Translations under genes and position numbers: made by a program
From: a virus
Reading direction: 5' to 3' (one strand)
Length of the DNA stretch: 64,000 nt
IMG/VR virus record: IMGVR_UViG_3300025117_000061
Coordinates: 1-64,000 of that record
In this document: one piece after another, positions 13,455-21,701 of the stretch
How the letters are laid out: every line of letters starts with the position of its first letter
Numbering within the stretch: the stretch's first letter is position 1
Notes under the pieces: generated by a model
Told to the model about the DNA's origin: nothing
What the model saw: only the letters and a program-made list of their open reading frames with translations
Database searches by the model: none

Positions 13455-14336
13455 GTGAATGAAGAGAGGCAGCGATTCATAGGCGGGTCAGACATTGCGG
13501 CCATCTGTGGGTTGTCTCCCTGGAAGACAGCCTTTCAGGTGTGGCAAGAAAAAGTGGGGGAGTCTGAGGGGCAATCTGACAACGATGCCATGGCGTATGG
13601 TCGGCTCATGGAGTCTGTAATTCGTCAATGGTACAGCAACGAGACGGGAAGAGTGGTTGTCGTTCCAGATACGAAATTGATTCACCCGAAGTACCCGTTC
13701 ATCTGTGCATCTCTGGACGGGATAGCCGATATGAAGCGGATAGTTGAGATCAAGACCACGCGTAGCGGATCTGATTGGGGCGAGCCCGGAAGCGATGAGA
13801 TCCCAGTGTACTATCGGCTTCAAGTCGAACAGTATATGATGATTACCAAGCTTGAGGTGGCAGACGTTCCAGTCAGTGTTGCTGGGTCCATCCCTGTAAT
13901 TTACGAGGTAGAGGCGGACATTGAAATTCAAGAGATGATCGTTGAGCAGGCCGTCTTGTTTTGGGGGATGGTGCAAAGGAGAGAACCTCCTGAGTTAGTT
14001 GGCATTCGGGATGTTGTCGCCAAGTTTGGCCGGTCATCCATGGCGGGATTGGTGACGGCTACGCAAGACACGGAGATGGCAGTTGCTAAGATCAAACAGA
14101 TTCGAGAGGAAATAGACAAACTCAAGAGCGAAGAGGATGCCTTGAAGTTCCTTGCCATGAAGGAAATAGGGGAGAAAGACACTTTGACGGCTATCAACGG
14201 AAGCCTCCTAGCCACGTGGAAGATGTCACGAAGCGGGAAGAAGTTTGACGAAGCGAGTTTCAAGAAAGACAATCCAGAACTGTACGCGAAGTATCTAAAC
14301 GATAAACCTGGGTCCAGGAAATTTTTACTGAAATAG
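13455..14336 (+). CDS. YqaJ-family viral exonuclease (recombination)
   Basis: 293 residues from GTG after GGAGGGGAGAGC. Family motifs are FIGGSDIAAICGLSPWKT (9-25), ESVIRQWY (53-60), SLDGIAD (87-93), EIKT (98-101) and QVEQYM (123-128). The Asp, Glu and Lys of SLDG and EIKT form the PD-(D/E)XK metal site. Such enzymes resect double-stranded DNA 5' to 3' to expose single strands, as lambda Exo does. A lysine-rich C-terminal region (about 205-240) is coiled-coil-like. The annealing protein follows 11 bases later, completing a Red-like pair. Confidence 0.85.
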   Translation: MNEERQRFIGGSDIAAICGLSPWKTAFQVWQEKVGESEGQSDNDAMAYGRLMESVIRQWYSNETGRVVVVPDTKLIHPKYPFICASLDGIADMKRIVEIKTTRSGSDWGEPGSDEIPVYYRLQVEQYMMITKLEVADVPVSVAGSIPVIYEVEADIEIQEMIVEQAVLFWGMVQRREPPELVGIRDVVAKFGRSSMAGLVTATQDTEMAVAKIKQIREEIDKLKSEEDALKFLAMKEIGEKDTLTAINGSLLATWKMSRSGKKFDEASFKKDNPELYAKYLNDKPGSRKFLLK

Positions 14337-14347
14337 GAGAAAAACAC

Positions 14348-15382
14348 ATGAATGAAGTAGCTAATCCATACGGAAACATTGCCGTAACGACTCCGCAAAG
14401 AACCGGAATGGCCGTTGATGTCGAAAGTGCAAGAGCAGTGGCAGAGGTTCAGGCCATGGTGCTCATGGCCAAGAGGTTTCCTAGAGATCCCATTCAGGCC
14501 ACCGAGCGAATCTTGAACGAATGTCAGCGCCAAGGATTGGCAGAAGTGGCTATTTACAGTTACGCAAGGGGTGGCACGGACATTGCTGGCCCATCCATTC
14601 GCCTTGCCGAGGCGATTGCAAGAGCGTGGGGCAATCTTGATGTCGGGGTCAAGGAACTTTCTCAATCCAATGGTCAATCCGAGATGATGTCATATTGTTA
14701 TGACATGGAAACAAACGTCCGGCACGTGAAGCTCTTCACCGTGAAGCACGAGAGGTTTACCAAGAAAGGGTCCTACAAACTCGAAGACCCAAGGGACGTG
14801 TACGAGCAAACCGCAAACCAAGCCGCAAGGCGCCTTCGAGCCGTTATCTTGGCGGCAATCCCAGGAGACGTGATAGAGGCTGCGGTGTCTCAGTGTGAGC
14901 AGACCTTGAAGGCCAAGGCCGACACATCTCCCGAAGCCGTAAAGAAGATGGTTGAGAAATTCTCGGAGATCCAAGTTACGAAAGATCAGATCGAAAAGAG
15001 AATCCAGCGTCGAGTGGACGCCATAACCCCGGCTCAGATCATATCTCTCCGTAAGGTATACAACTCCATCAATGACGGGATGAGCGTGGCTTCTGACTGG
15101 TTTGAAGTTGTGGACGCATCGGAAACCCCGATGGATAATCTTAAGACTGGTACTGAAAAGGCCAAGGAGGCCTTGAAGCGTGGCCGCAAGCCCAAGGATC
15201 AGTCCACAACCGAGCCTACGGGAATTAAGGCAGAACCGGCAGTCGTGGTTGATGAGCCCGACGAGCTGGTTGATTGCCCAAACGGGGACCGGATGAAGGC
15301 GAGTTACTGCAACCAGGGATGCTCAAGCCGCGAAAACTGCCCGGCATGGCCCGAACGCGAGCCCGGTCAAGACAGTGAATAG
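14348..15382 (+). CDS. Phage single-strand annealing-type recombinase (RecT-like, by context)
   Basis: 344 residues after AGGAGAAAAACAC-ATG. The core AKRFPRDPIQATERILNECQ followed by YSYARGGTDIAGPSIRLAEA and QAARRLRAVILAAIPGDVIE belongs to a phage family usually paired with YqaJ exonucleases, which suggests it anneals complementary single strands. A Lys/Pro linker leads to a C-terminal Cys cluster (CPNGDRMKASYCNQGCSSRE). The assignment to annealing proteins rests mainly on the neighbour and on recalled similarity. Confidence 0.65.
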   Translation: MNEVANPYGNIAVTTPQRTGMAVDVESARAVAEVQAMVLMAKRFPRDPIQATERILNECQRQGLAEVAIYSYARGGTDIAGPSIRLAEAIARAWGNLDVGVKELSQSNGQSEMMSYCYDMETNVRHVKLFTVKHERFTKKGSYKLEDPRDVYEQTANQAARRLRAVILAAIPGDVIEAAVSQCEQTLKAKADTSPEAVKKMVEKFSEIQVTKDQIEKRIQRRVDAITPAQIISLRKVYNSINDGMSVASDWFEVVDASETPMDNLKTGTEKAKEALKRGRKPKDQSTTEPTGIKAEPAVVVDEPDELVDCPNGDRMKASYCNQGCSSRENCPAWPEREPGQDSE

Positions 15383-15401
15383 TACAAGGGAGGGACATCC
15401 A

Positions 15402-15863
15402 ATGTCGGTAATTCCAGAATTTGGAGACAACATCACCACGTTTCAACTTGGGTCGCTCATAGAGAGAACCGGGAAGGCACTCCAACAGCTTCCAATGGCA
15501 TCAATCAAGAACGCTGAGGAGTATGCCGTAGAAGCCATCCAGGGGCTTGAAGGCAGGTTAAAGGCCACGCTCCAATACTTGCAGACCTTTGAAGCCAAGG
15601 TTAATGAGATCGAGAGAGAGGCTTATGAGGTAACTGAGGCCGCATATTCCAAGATGTACGAGCATCGCAAGCGGCTTGAGAAGAAACTTTCCGAGCTTCC
15701 AAAGGTCGAATTCCCCAAAAACCTGAACCTCTATGAGCTCAAGAATTTTCTGGATGTAGCCGACAAACTCTGCGCTATGTCTGATCGTTCATGGGAGCGT
15801 CTTGTGAAAATCATGGAACTGTATAACCAAAGACCCGACTCGGTTGTACCAGAAACGGAATAG
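15402..15863 (+). CDS. Coiled-coil protein
   Basis: 153 residues after AAGGGAGGGACATCCA-ATG. Residues 40-110 are a long charged coiled coil (KVNEIEREAYEVTEAAYSKM, then YEHRKRLEKKLSEL). No catalytic motif. Its place after the recombination genes suggests a structural partner for DNA metabolism (inference). Confidence 0.65.
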   Translation: MSVIPEFGDNITTFQLGSLIERTGKALQQLPMASIKNAEEYAVEAIQGLEGRLKATLQYLQTFEAKVNEIEREAYEVTEAAYSKMYEHRKRLEKKLSELPKVEFPKNLNLYELKNFLDVADKLCAMSDRSWERLVKIMELYNQRPDSVVPETE

Positions 15864-15909
15864 CCAACCACGCAATGGCCGGGTCACCACGACCGGCCAA
15901 GGAGGGGAT

Positions 15910-16890
15910 ATGTTGAAGCTTATTGCAGTAGTAACGCCAACGTTTACATACCTGAGCGATTCGGAAGAAAACAGGAATTCACTTAGAACGTCAATTGAAA
16001 AGATGGAATTTGACGGAGCAATTCCACTTTCAACGTTTCATCCCAAGTGGGTTCGTGTAAATCACCTGCCAAAAAATATTCAAGAATGGAAGGCACAGCC
16101 CAACATCAACAAGCGGTGGGAACTCAAAGACAAAGATCTCGCTTCGGACAAGATTCCCCTTGTTCTGTTGCCGGAAGACGTTGGTGAGTACCGTGACGAA
16201 GAATATGATTGGCACTGGAAGGAAGGAATGGACACGTTGAGACCGCTCTATGAGATGCTGTCCGATCCTGCTCCACCCGCGCTGATTAATGTGCCATTCG
16301 AAATCGTTCAACGCATTGATCTTGACGATGTGATTGACTTCAAGGGTTTTAGCTACCCGGTAAAGCGCGACGGGATATGGGACAAGAAAACTACTCCGGT
16401 GACCGACAAAGATGTGAGCCATCAACTTCTTGATCGGATACTCTTCCCGGAAATTGTCCTGGCATCCAGACCGTGCAAGCTTTCATCGAGAGACAGTTAC
16501 GATATCGTCAGGTGCCATGTCCAAAACAACATCGACCCCAAGTATGCCAAGATTACCTCGGACTACGATTTTTGTTTCGCCGTGGAGAAATTGCTTCGAT
16601 ACCACGAGCCGATCCAGTACCAATATGACGCTAATTGGGCCAAGAAACGAGCGAGGCCCAAAATGGTAACGTCATATCGCCAACATCGAACCATGAAGGT
16701 TTTTGAAATGACATGGAGTCCGGAGAACTACAAGGGCTATTCGCCCATCCAGGGATTCCAGGGAGATAGCCATGAAGATCTACACGCCAATATTGAGGCA
16801 TACTTGACGGCACTTATACACGAGATCAACAAACCGATTATGGATTGCCCTACGTGTAAGGGATCTGGCGTAATTGTTGATCCACAATAA
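15910..16890 (+). CDS. Large phage protein, unknown
   Basis: 326 residues after AAGGAGGGGAT-ATG. The centre is rich in Asp, Trp and Tyr (YDWHWKEGMDTLRPLYEMLS), and the end is CPTCKGSGVIVDPQ, a short zinc-knuckle-like turn. No clear nuclease or ATPase motif. It may belong to a conserved phage family near replication genes. Function unknown. Confidence 0.65.
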   Translation: MLKLIAVVTPTFTYLSDSEENRNSLRTSIEKMEFDGAIPLSTFHPKWVRVNHLPKNIQEWKAQPNINKRWELKDKDLASDKIPLVLLPEDVGEYRDEEYDWHWKEGMDTLRPLYEMLSDPAPPALINVPFEIVQRIDLDDVIDFKGFSYPVKRDGIWDKKTTPVTDKDVSHQLLDRILFPEIVLASRPCKLSSRDSYDIVRCHVQNNIDPKYAKITSDYDFCFAVEKLLRYHEPIQYQYDANWAKKRARPKMVTSYRQHRTMKVFEMTWSPENYKGYSPIQGFQGDSHEDLHANIEAYLTALIHEINKPIMDCPTCKGSGVIVDPQ

Positions 16891-16906
16891 GGAGGGGAAT
16901 AAACAT

Positions 16907-17164
16907 ATGGATCTAATTTGCCCGTATTGTGAAGCCAAAATGGAAGATCCAGACGATAATATTAACCACAATGTTTCGGATCATGAATGGCGATGTGGCT
17001 ATTGCGATAAAAATTTCATTTTCAGCGTGGAGTATGAACCGATTTACACCTCACACCAGGTGCCTTGTTTGAACGGTGAGCCTCATGATTATCAACCGGC
17101 AACGAACGTCAATTATGTGATTTGTCGGCATTGTCACAAGGCAAAGTTGAAGGAGGCAATATGA
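16907..17164 (+). CDS. Zinc-ribbon protein
   Basis: 85 residues after GGAGGGGAATAAACAT-ATG. CPYCEAKM with CGYCDKNF makes one zinc site, and CLNGEPH with CRHCHK a second. Probably nucleic-acid or protein binding. It ends in an ATGA overlap with a tiny frame. Confidence 0.65.
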   Translation: MDLICPYCEAKMEDPDDNINHNVSDHEWRCGYCDKNFIFSVEYEPIYTSHQVPCLNGEPHDYQPATNVNYVICRHCHKAKLKEAI

Positions 17165-17211
17165 GAAAATCCCAAACAGAAGCCCTGCAAGCCGCGCTGG
17201 TCGAGTGCTAA
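17161..17211 (+). CDS. Micro-ORF (16 residues)
   Basis: MRKSQTEALQAALVEC, coupled by ATGA to the zinc-ribbon gene. Only the overlap supports translation. Confidence 0.25.
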   Translation: MRKSQTEALQAALVEC

Positions 17212-17228
17212 AAAAGGGGGGGGATAAC

Positions 17229-17465
17229 ATGGTGACACGTGATCAACATCGCAAATTTGGGGACGCCTTCCTGCAATCCATAATCGAATGGATCAAAGAA
17301 AACATCGAGCCGGACGAGGTGTTTGGTGAAGAGGCGATGGAGGCCGTCAAGAAGCAATGGTGTAAGGACTATGCGAGCACTCACTTTGCGCCCTGGGAGC
17401 TTTTTGCTCGTTCCGATTTGGAAGCGTGGGCAGAAGATGAGGGATTTGTGGAGGCCAGCGAATAA
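17229..17465 (+). CDS. Small acidic phage protein
   Basis: 78 residues after a run of eight G and ATAAC-ATG. Helical, with Glu and Trp throughout (LEAWAEDEGFVEASE at the end). No motif recognised. Confidence 0.6.
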   Translation: MVTRDQHRKFGDAFLQSIIEWIKENIEPDEVFGEEAMEAVKKQWCKDYASTHFAPWELFARSDLEAWAEDEGFVEASE

Positions 17466-17477
17466 GGAGATGGGGAT

Positions 17478-17882
17478 ATGCCAAGCAAAGTCAACGACCC
17501 AATGACTGCGGAGAAGTTCAGGAAAGAGCTTCAAAATATAATGCCTGGGTATAAGTGGACGATCCGCCGGGGAAGTCGCATTTATAGATGTCCCGAAATT
17601 ACCAGTTTTGGAGCAACCGGCATACAGTCGGCAGGATTCAATCGGATTTCCACTTTGGAAGTGATTTACAGGAAGAAGGACGGGAAGGTCGAGTACGAAG
17701 TGAAAAGCTCCGGTTTTGGCGTGAAAGCGCCGTGGGGTCATGAATGCACAAGGGAGACGCTTGCTCGGGCATTAAGGGGTTTGCAGGACCACTATGAGAA
17801 TCAATCATGCCATTACGGAAGGCTCGCATCGGACTTGGAAGCGGGCAGAAAAAAGTCGGAGGATATAAATGGCAAAAAGTGA
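17478..17882 (+). CDS. Soluble phage protein, unknown
   Basis: 134 residues after AAGGAGATGGGGAT-ATG. Contains PGYKWTIRRGSRIYRCPEIT and a central beta region (LEVIYRKKDGKVEYEVKSSG). The C-terminus is basic. It overlaps the following small gene by 14 bases. Function unknown. Confidence 0.65.
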   Translation: MPSKVNDPMTAEKFRKELQNIMPGYKWTIRRGSRIYRCPEITSFGATGIQSAGFNRISTLEVIYRKKDGKVEYEVKSSGFGVKAPWGHECTRETLARALRGLQDHYENQSCHYGRLASDLEAGRKKSEDINGKK

Positions 17883-18033
17883 CCCAGTAACCGTATTCGT
17901 AAACGCCGGCAACGAGATCTGGATACCCAAGAGCCAGATCGAGGATGATTTTGATTGGGACTCTTTTGAGCGCGGCGACATCCTGGACCTCGATATCCCG
18001 GAGTGGCTTGCGGAAGACAAGGGGTTGTGGTGA
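17869..18033 (+). CDS. Small acidic protein (54 residues)
   Basis: ATG preceded by GGAGGATATAA opens MAKSDPVTVFVNAGNEIWIP and an acidic second half (DDFDWDSFERGDILDLDIPE). It ends in a TGATG overlap with the DUF5131 gene, so the two are probably co-translated. No family recognised. Confidence 0.6.
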   Translation: MAKSDPVTVFVNAGNEIWIPKSQIEDDFDWDSFERGDILDLDIPEWLAEDKGLW

Positions 18034-18863
18034 TGAGCGGAAAAACCAATATTGAATGGACGGATTACTCATGGAATCCCATTGTGGGCTGCTCTAAGTG
18101 CAGTCCGGGTTGCCTCAACTGCTACGCCGAGCGCATGGCATGCCGACTCGCGCACATGAATATCAGGGCTTACCAGGACGTGACCGAGGGCGATGAGGAT
18201 AACTGGTTTCGACGCTGGAACGGGAAAACTGAGTTCCGGCCCGAAGAGCTCAAGAAGCCCTTGCGATGGAAAAAACCGCGCCGGATTTTCGTGTGCTCCA
18301 TGGGGGACCTCTTCCACGAGACGGCTGATTTTAAGAATATCCTATCGGTTTTTTCTATCATGGAGCGATGCCGGCAGCACACGTTTGTGGTGCTCACCAA
18401 ACGGCCTCAGCGCATGCTCGATTTCTGCGGTAACTATGGAATTGGGAGCGGTAATGTGTGGCCGTCAAATATATGGGCCGGAGTGACGACCGAGAACCAG
18501 AAGATGGCCGATGAGCGCATTCCGCTCCTCCTTCGGGTTCCGGCGCCAATCCATTTTATTAGCGTCGAGCCAATGCTTTCAGGGGTTAATATCCAAAGGT
18601 ATTTTCGAGGCCACAAAACCGGAGCGGATATTCCGCAAGGATGGTTTCGACTTCACGGGATTGACTGGACCATCTGCGGTTCCGAGACTGGGCCAGGCGC
18701 AAGGCCAATGGCGATTGAGTGGGCAAAATCGCTCCGGGATCAGTGCGTATCGGCAAAGGTTCCTTTTTTCTTCAAAAAAATGATCCTGGCATCAGGTCAA
18801 AAAGAGCACACGCTGAACGGCCAAACGTGGGAGCAATTCCCGGAGGTGCCGCATGGCGAGTAG
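18033..18863 (+). CDS. DUF5131 (phage Gp37/Gp68) family protein
   Basis: 276 residues from ATG in the TGATG overlap. The N-terminus NIEWTDYSWNPIVGCSKCSP then GCLNCYAERMA has the Cys-rich signature of this family, thought to bind an iron-sulfur cluster in a radical-SAM-like fold. Further family blocks are IFVCSMGDLFHE, FVVLTKRPQRM, IWAGVTTENQ, FISVEPML and GSETGPGARPM. The reaction is not known. These genes are common in phages and mobile elements. An HD-type gene follows. Confidence 0.85.
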   Translation: MSGKTNIEWTDYSWNPIVGCSKCSPGCLNCYAERMACRLAHMNIRAYQDVTEGDEDNWFRRWNGKTEFRPEELKKPLRWKKPRRIFVCSMGDLFHETADFKNILSVFSIMERCRQHTFVVLTKRPQRMLDFCGNYGIGSGNVWPSNIWAGVTTENQKMADERIPLLLRVPAPIHFISVEPMLSGVNIQRYFRGHKTGADIPQGWFRLHGIDWTICGSETGPGARPMAIEWAKSLRDQCVSAKVPFFFKKMILASGQKEHTLNGQTWEQFPEVPHGE

Positions 18864-18921
18864 TGCGTTTCAATACGAGTTAGCCGGGCGGGCGGTGGAT
18901 CTTTGGAGGGAGACGGCATGA
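18853..18921 (+). CDS. Micro-ORF between the DUF5131 and HD genes
   Basis: A 22-codon frame (MASSAFQYELAGRAVDLWRE start) overlaps the end of the previous gene and the start of the next. GGAGG lies before it. Its second half lies in the 25-base repeat that recurs at 20204. Confidence 0.3.
   Translation: MASSAFQYELAGRAVDLWRETA
18891..18915 (+). repeat. 25-base direct repeat, copy 1
   Basis: The sequence from GGCGGTGGATCTTTGGAGGG to GACG matches 20204-20228 with a single mismatch. It carries the ribosome site of the HD gene. The two copies bracket about 1.3 kb holding the HD gene, the ClpX-type zinc protein and a frame-broken gene. Confidence 0.6.
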
Positions 18922-19469
18922 ATGAGGGGACGAAATCGGTGTTATTCGGATGTCACAATCCCGTTTTGCACGGGCTGGCAGTGCTGCGAGCATGGAAGCA
19001 GGAATACGGCTCGTGGCCTGAATGGTGGCAGGTAGTCGGGATTTTTCTCCACGACATAGGCGTGTGGGGGCGTCAGTATTTAAGCGACGACGAGGCCAAG
19101 AAGGGTCATTGGATGAGAGGAGCGTGGAAGACTTGTTTTGTAGTCCTTCGGATTGGACAGTGGTTCCTTCGAGAGTCTTATAAAGACGCAAATCGCAGGG
19201 CATCGTATGCCTGGCTTTTTTGTGCAGGTCATTGTCCGAAAGAATCAGGATGGCCCCAAAGTAAGCTTGCCCGTGCCGATAAGAGATCATGGCTCGTGGC
19301 TCCGATGTGGTGGCTTTGGTGGAATTATTATGTGGAGTGGCATGGAAAGGGGATTGGCGTAACGCCTCCACCTGTGTGGCGAAAGTTGGTGGCCGAGAAC
19401 CTGAAGCGTGAGAATCCTATGGGGAATCACGAACTTTACATGCGGAATCGAGTGAGGGAGACGGCATGA
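18918..19469 (+). CDS. HD-domain-like hydrolase
   Basis: 183 residues from the ATG after GGAGGGAGACGGC. VLHGLAVLRAWKQEYG gives an early His, VGIFLHDIGVWGRQYL the HD pair, and KKGHWMRGA and FCAGHCPKES further His residues, in the order of HD metal-dependent phosphohydrolases. KLARADKRSWLVAPMWW is a late conserved-looking block. The substrate is unknown; nucleotide or phosphoester cleavage would be usual for the superfamily. Confidence 0.6.
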   Translation: MNEGTKSVLFGCHNPVLHGLAVLRAWKQEYGSWPEWWQVVGIFLHDIGVWGRQYLSDDEAKKGHWMRGAWKTCFVVLRIGQWFLRESYKDANRRASYAWLFCAGHCPKESGWPQSKLARADKRSWLVAPMWWLWWNYYVEWHGKGIGVTPPPVWRKLVAENLKRENPMGNHELYMRNRVRETA

Positions 19470-19747
19470 TAGTAGACCATTGCTCTTTTTGTGGGCGACA
19501 CAAATGGTACGTTGACATGCTTTACACCGGGGTATCGGGTGCGGCTATCTGCTCGATGTGTATAGCGCGGAACTTGCGGAAAGTCGTGGGCGATATAACA
19601 GATCGTCGAGTATGGATCGAGCGAGCGCGGCTCGGCGAGCTTTCAGAGATTGGCTCATCCGGATTTTATGACGTGGTTGATTCCTTTTACGACTGGACGG
19701 ACATGAGGGATGTTTGGTGGGGAGACGAGAATCCGTTTGTGGCTTAA
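19466..19747 (+). CDS. ClpX-type C4 zinc-finger protein
   Basis: 93 residues overlapping the previous stop by ATGA. CSFCGRHKWYVDMLYTG then ICSMCIARNL is the C4 zinc motif found at the N-terminus of ClpX, where it binds adaptors and substrates. No AAA domain follows; the remainder is a short acidic region. It might mimic ClpX zinc domains to affect host proteolysis (inference). Confidence 0.7.
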   Translation: MIVDHCSFCGRHKWYVDMLYTGVSGAAICSMCIARNLRKVVGDITDRRVWIERARLGELSEIGSSGFYDVVDSFYDWTDMRDVWWGDENPFVA

Positions 19748-19791
19748 TGGGACGGCGGCATGAGCCGTTGCAGATGAGAGGATATGAAGGC

Positions 19792-20212
19792 ATGAAAGAT
19801 GAACTGGGACACATCATCGCTGTTATGTGCGGATTTTGCGAGAAAAAAGCCATGGACAAGCAATTGTTGCATATTTTGCAACACTCTCTCGGCCTGGGTC
19901 AGTACGGCCAGGGGAAGCAATACCGTAACCATTTCGTGGCTGGTGACGACGACGCCGAAAAGTGCCGTGAGTTGGTTGGGATGGGATTCATGACCGAGCA
20001 CCGAGCCAGTGAATTGACCGGGGGGAGATCCGCTTTTCCGAGTGACGCGGGCCGGCATTGATGCCGTGGCAGTTGAAAGTCCGAAGCCTCCAAAGCTTAC
20101 TCGTGGGAAGAAAAGGTATCGGGCATATCTATCGGCGGATTCTGAAGAGACGTTTGGCGAGTGGCTGAAAAACCCTTATTGGGATGATTACCGGAAGAGG
20201 GCAGGCGGTTGA
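19792..20212 (+). pseudogene. Phage protein broken by one extra G
   Basis: From ATG 19792 the product reads KKAMDKQLLHILQHSLGLGQ and on to ASELTGG, then meets a run of six G (20020-20025) and ends soon after in frame at 20061. With five G, the frame continues DPLFRVTRAGIDAVAVESPK, through RYRAYLSADSEETFGEWLKN, to TGA 20210-20212. The pattern (RNHFVA, then MTEHRA, then FRVT-AG) matches a common phage family, so the long version is surely the original. Either a real frameshift or a homopolymer error. Confidence 0.7.
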
Positions 20213-20228
20213 TCTTTGGAGGGAGACG
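20204..20228 (+). repeat. 25-base direct repeat, copy 2
   Basis: Matches 18891-18915 at 24 of 25 positions. It spans the end of the frame-broken gene and the ribosome site of the next gene. Confidence 0.6.
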
Positions 20229-20233
20229 ACGTG

Positions 20234-20608
20234 ATGGGACTATCGTGCAGTTGTCATGATTGGGATCGTAGTGATCCTGGGGCTTGGGCTTATTACTTTC
20301 CAGAGGATTTCACAATCTTTCCCGGTGTCGGGAAAAGTAAGCGGAGAACTCGTTGTTCGAGTTGCAAGAGACTGCTTTCCATTGGTTCCGAATGCCTTGA
20401 ATTCCAGCGTATCCGATCTCCGTATACCGAGATGGAGGAAAGATTTTCTGGAGAAGAGATTCCTATTCCATCGCTCTGGCATTGCTCTGAGTGTGGCGAA
20501 CAATACCTCAATCTGCATGATATTGGATACTGTCTGACCCCCGGGGATGACATGCGGGAGTGCCTGAGGGAATATCACCGGCTGACTGGGTTCAAAGCCT
20601 CGGTGTGA
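20234..20608 (+). CDS. Zinc-binding phage protein
   Basis: 124 residues from ATG after GGAGGGAGACGACGTG. RRTRCSSCKRLLSIGSECLE and LWHCSECGEQYLNLHDIGYC contribute two CxxC pairs in the order of a widespread phage family of unknown role. No membrane segment. Confidence 0.7.
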   Translation: MGLSCSCHDWDRSDPGAWAYYFPEDFTIFPGVGKSKRRTRCSSCKRLLSIGSECLEFQRIRSPYTEMEERFSGEEIPIPSLWHCSECGEQYLNLHDIGYCLTPGDDMRECLREYHRLTGFKASV

Positions 20609-20660
20609 GCGCGAAGGATCGCGGCTCCGGTTTTACGTTGACACCCCATAGGAAAATCCG

Positions 20661-20900
20661 ATGACAAAAACGAAAGCCAAGCGATGCAGGGAGCACCATA
20701 TTTGCGACTGCCATCTTTATCAACTTGAGCAGGCACAAAAGGCCCTAGCGATAATCCAGACATGGGCGAAAGTCGATGCGGACCACATTGAATCGTGGAT
20801 GAAGCGGCCGGCGCTGGATCGGGTAATGGATGCCGGCGATGTCCTGCTTAAGCTGCGACTGATCCAGGTGAAGGCCGAGGAGGGGCTTGAAAAGATTTGA
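20661..20900 (+). CDS. Small helical phage protein
   Basis: 79 residues after AGGAAAATCCG-ATG. HHICDCHLYQLEQAQKALAI shows Cys and His at the start followed by helices. Function unknown. The 20609-20660 gap contains a TTGACA but no matching -10. Confidence 0.6.
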   Translation: MTKTKAKRCREHHICDCHLYQLEQAQKALAIIQTWAKVDADHIESWMKRPALDRVMDAGDVLLKLRLIQVKAEEGLEKI

Positions 20901-20996
20901 CACTGAAAACGGGCGGGGATAGATTGGTTGTGTCGTCGGCTGGAGTGACGCCTGGCTGGCAGATTTGTCCACATTACAACTGGAGCGCGCAACCTC

Positions 20997-21128
20997 ATGA
21001 AACCCATAATAGAATCGAGCCACCGAGACCGAGGGGGAACCTTGCTCCCATCTCTGCGCTCCGAACGTGAGAAGTACCCGCGTCAACTCGCTTTCGGTGG
21101 CTCGACTGTGCTATGGAGTCAATTATGA
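20997..21128 (+). CDS. Small ORF (43 residues) upstream of the nuclease gene
   Basis: The frame MKPIIESSHRDRGGTLLPSL continues to an end overlapping the next gene by ATGA; GGAG lies ten bases before its ATG. A competing 47-residue frame starts at TTG or GTG near 20929 after GGCGGGG and overlaps it. I cannot decide between them. An 11 bp inverted repeat (21016-21026 and 21094-21104, CGAGCCACCGA) lies inside, so part of this stretch may act as RNA structure. Confidence 0.35.
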   Translation: MKPIIESSHRDRGGTLLPSLRSEREKYPRQLAFGGSTVLWSQL

Positions 21129-21700
21129 GTGAAGAAATCAGAGGCGCCAATTCAAACGTTGTTGATGTATACTCCTTGGGGAATTGGGACAAGGAGGCCG
21201 ACTCGGTATCTTACCTTGACAAGATCATCCGATCAACAAGTCTGTTCACGATCTATCCCGAAATAACCGGAAATCTCCTTTTTATGAAACCCCATCAGAA
21301 ACAACAAGGCATGCGAATAGACATGATTATCTCCCCTAAACCAGCAATGGTTTTGGCCGGATGGGATCGTGGAGCCATAGGAATCGAATGCAAGAAGTCG
21401 GGTGAAAAAATAAATCATGCGTTCGCTCAAGCCTGCGACTATTCAAATACTCTGTGGCAGCTCCCGAATGGCTTTACTACCATGTGTGAGTTCTCTTTTT
21501 TGTGGCCATTTCCAAAAATGGGTGGATTTGCGGCTAGCCAGATGGCTCAATGTAAAATCGGTACACTTTCTCACAAAGATGGCAACTGGCCTGTATTGAA
21601 GTTCTTTTGTGGGGAATCAAAGGTTATCAAGATAGACCTGACAAACAATCAAGTAGAAATCGGGAAACTCAACTTCGGGAACAAAACTGGAAGCAGGTGA
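21125..21700 (+). CDS. PD-(D/E)XK-type nuclease
   Basis: 191 residues from the ATG in the ATGA overlap. MRIDMIISPKPA (Asp) followed by IGIECKKSGEKINHAFAQAC (Glu-x-Lys) is the metal-binding arrangement of this nuclease fold, and the later Gln/His residues fit its supporting helix. It probably cuts DNA, perhaps branched or single-strand-tailed substrates. It directly precedes the primase-helicase, from which it is separated by one base, so a replication or repair role is likely. Confidence 0.65.
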   Translation: MSEEIRGANSNVVDVYSLGNWDKEADSVSYLDKIIRSTSLFTIYPEITGNLLFMKPHQKQQGMRIDMIISPKPAMVLAGWDRGAIGIECKKSGEKINHAFAQACDYSNTLWQLPNGFTTMCEFSFLWPFPKMGGFAASQMAQCKIGTLSHKDGNWPVLKFFCGESKVIKIDLTNNQVEIGKLNFGNKTGSR

Positions 21701-21701
21701 G

